From the NCBI GenBank assembly GCA_035495555.1, contig DATJFQ010000022.1:1-64000 (forward strand): a DNA stretch of 64,000 nucleotides, read 5' to 3'. The notes beneath the pieces were generated by a model. That model was given only the letters and a program-made list of their open reading frames with translations. It was not told the DNA's origin and made no database searches. A program made the position numbers and the translations under genes. Source of the stretch: DATJFQ01 sp035495555 (GTDB lineage: Bacteria; Acidobacteriota; Vicinamibacteria; Vicinamibacterales; 2-12-FULL-66-21). Shown here in pieces: positions 63,989 through 64,000 of this stretch (position 1 is its first letter; every line of letters begins with the position of its first letter).

Positions 63989-64000
63989 GCCTCGGTCATC

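Overview
The window is a GC-rich bacterial chromosome segment with no phage, plasmid, tRNA or rRNA genes. It most resembles Acidobacteriota, probably the Vicinamibacteria (subdivision 6). Supporting signs are two VWFA-related exported proteins of the acidobacterial type, an Oar-like TonB-dependent receptor with an N-terminal carboxypeptidase-regulatory domain, BNR/sortilin-like exported proteins, sulfatase-like and glycosyltransferase-like membrane proteins fused to TPR domains, and many exported S9 peptidases and glycosidases. This placement is an inference from gene content only.

Layout. Positions 1-243 hold repeats. 244-9927: an exported carboxypeptidase-regulatory repeat protein, a large BNR-repeat protein, a GH127-type glycosidase, and a cyclophilin plus S9 peptidase pair. 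10114-24507: four membrane enzymes with C-terminal TPRs (two alkaline-phosphatase-superfamily proteins, two GT-C-type transferases), interleaved with two VWFA proteins and an Oar-like receptor. 24765-30820: unknown exported proteins, a DUF4159 protein, a second GH127 enzyme and an aldo/keto reductase. 30937-51970: a pentose (arabinose/xylose) glycan locus. It has GH31, a Tat-exported GH-like protein of unknown family, aldose 1-epimerase, a three-gene sugar ABC importer, a LacI-type regulator, then on the other strand GH127, GH51, a XylA-like isomerase, ribulokinase, ribulose-phosphate epimerase and a HAD phosphatase, and finally an exported DPP-IV-like peptidase. 52136-64000: mostly housekeeping genes on the minus strand (rho, CoA-binding protein, glcD-like, aminotransferase, coaD, rsmD, recG, small exported proteins, anti-sigma factor), interrupted by an MBL hydrolase and an orphan AmmeMemoRadiSam radical-SAM gene.

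How the pentose locus works together (inference). GH127, GH51 and GH31 would release L-arabinose and possibly D-xylose outside the cytoplasm. The mutarotase and ABC importer feed the sugar in, and isomerase, AraB and AraD convert it to D-xylulose 5-phosphate. Near-palindromic LacI-family operators related to TGTAAGCGCTTACA lie at 33246, 36449, 46866, 46895 and 49581, so the regulator encoded at 39933 probably controls the set. No classical AraA is present; a XylA-like TIM-barrel protein stands in its place.

Outside genes, the clearest structure is at gene 3' ends. Most convergent junctions carry either arrays of degenerate heptamers (a different heptamer at most loci), strong hairpins, or REP-like palindromes. 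A perfect-stem, cloverleaf-like inverted-repeat element sits at 109-159, and a ~44-bp repeat family occurs at both 7-90 and 12284-12381.
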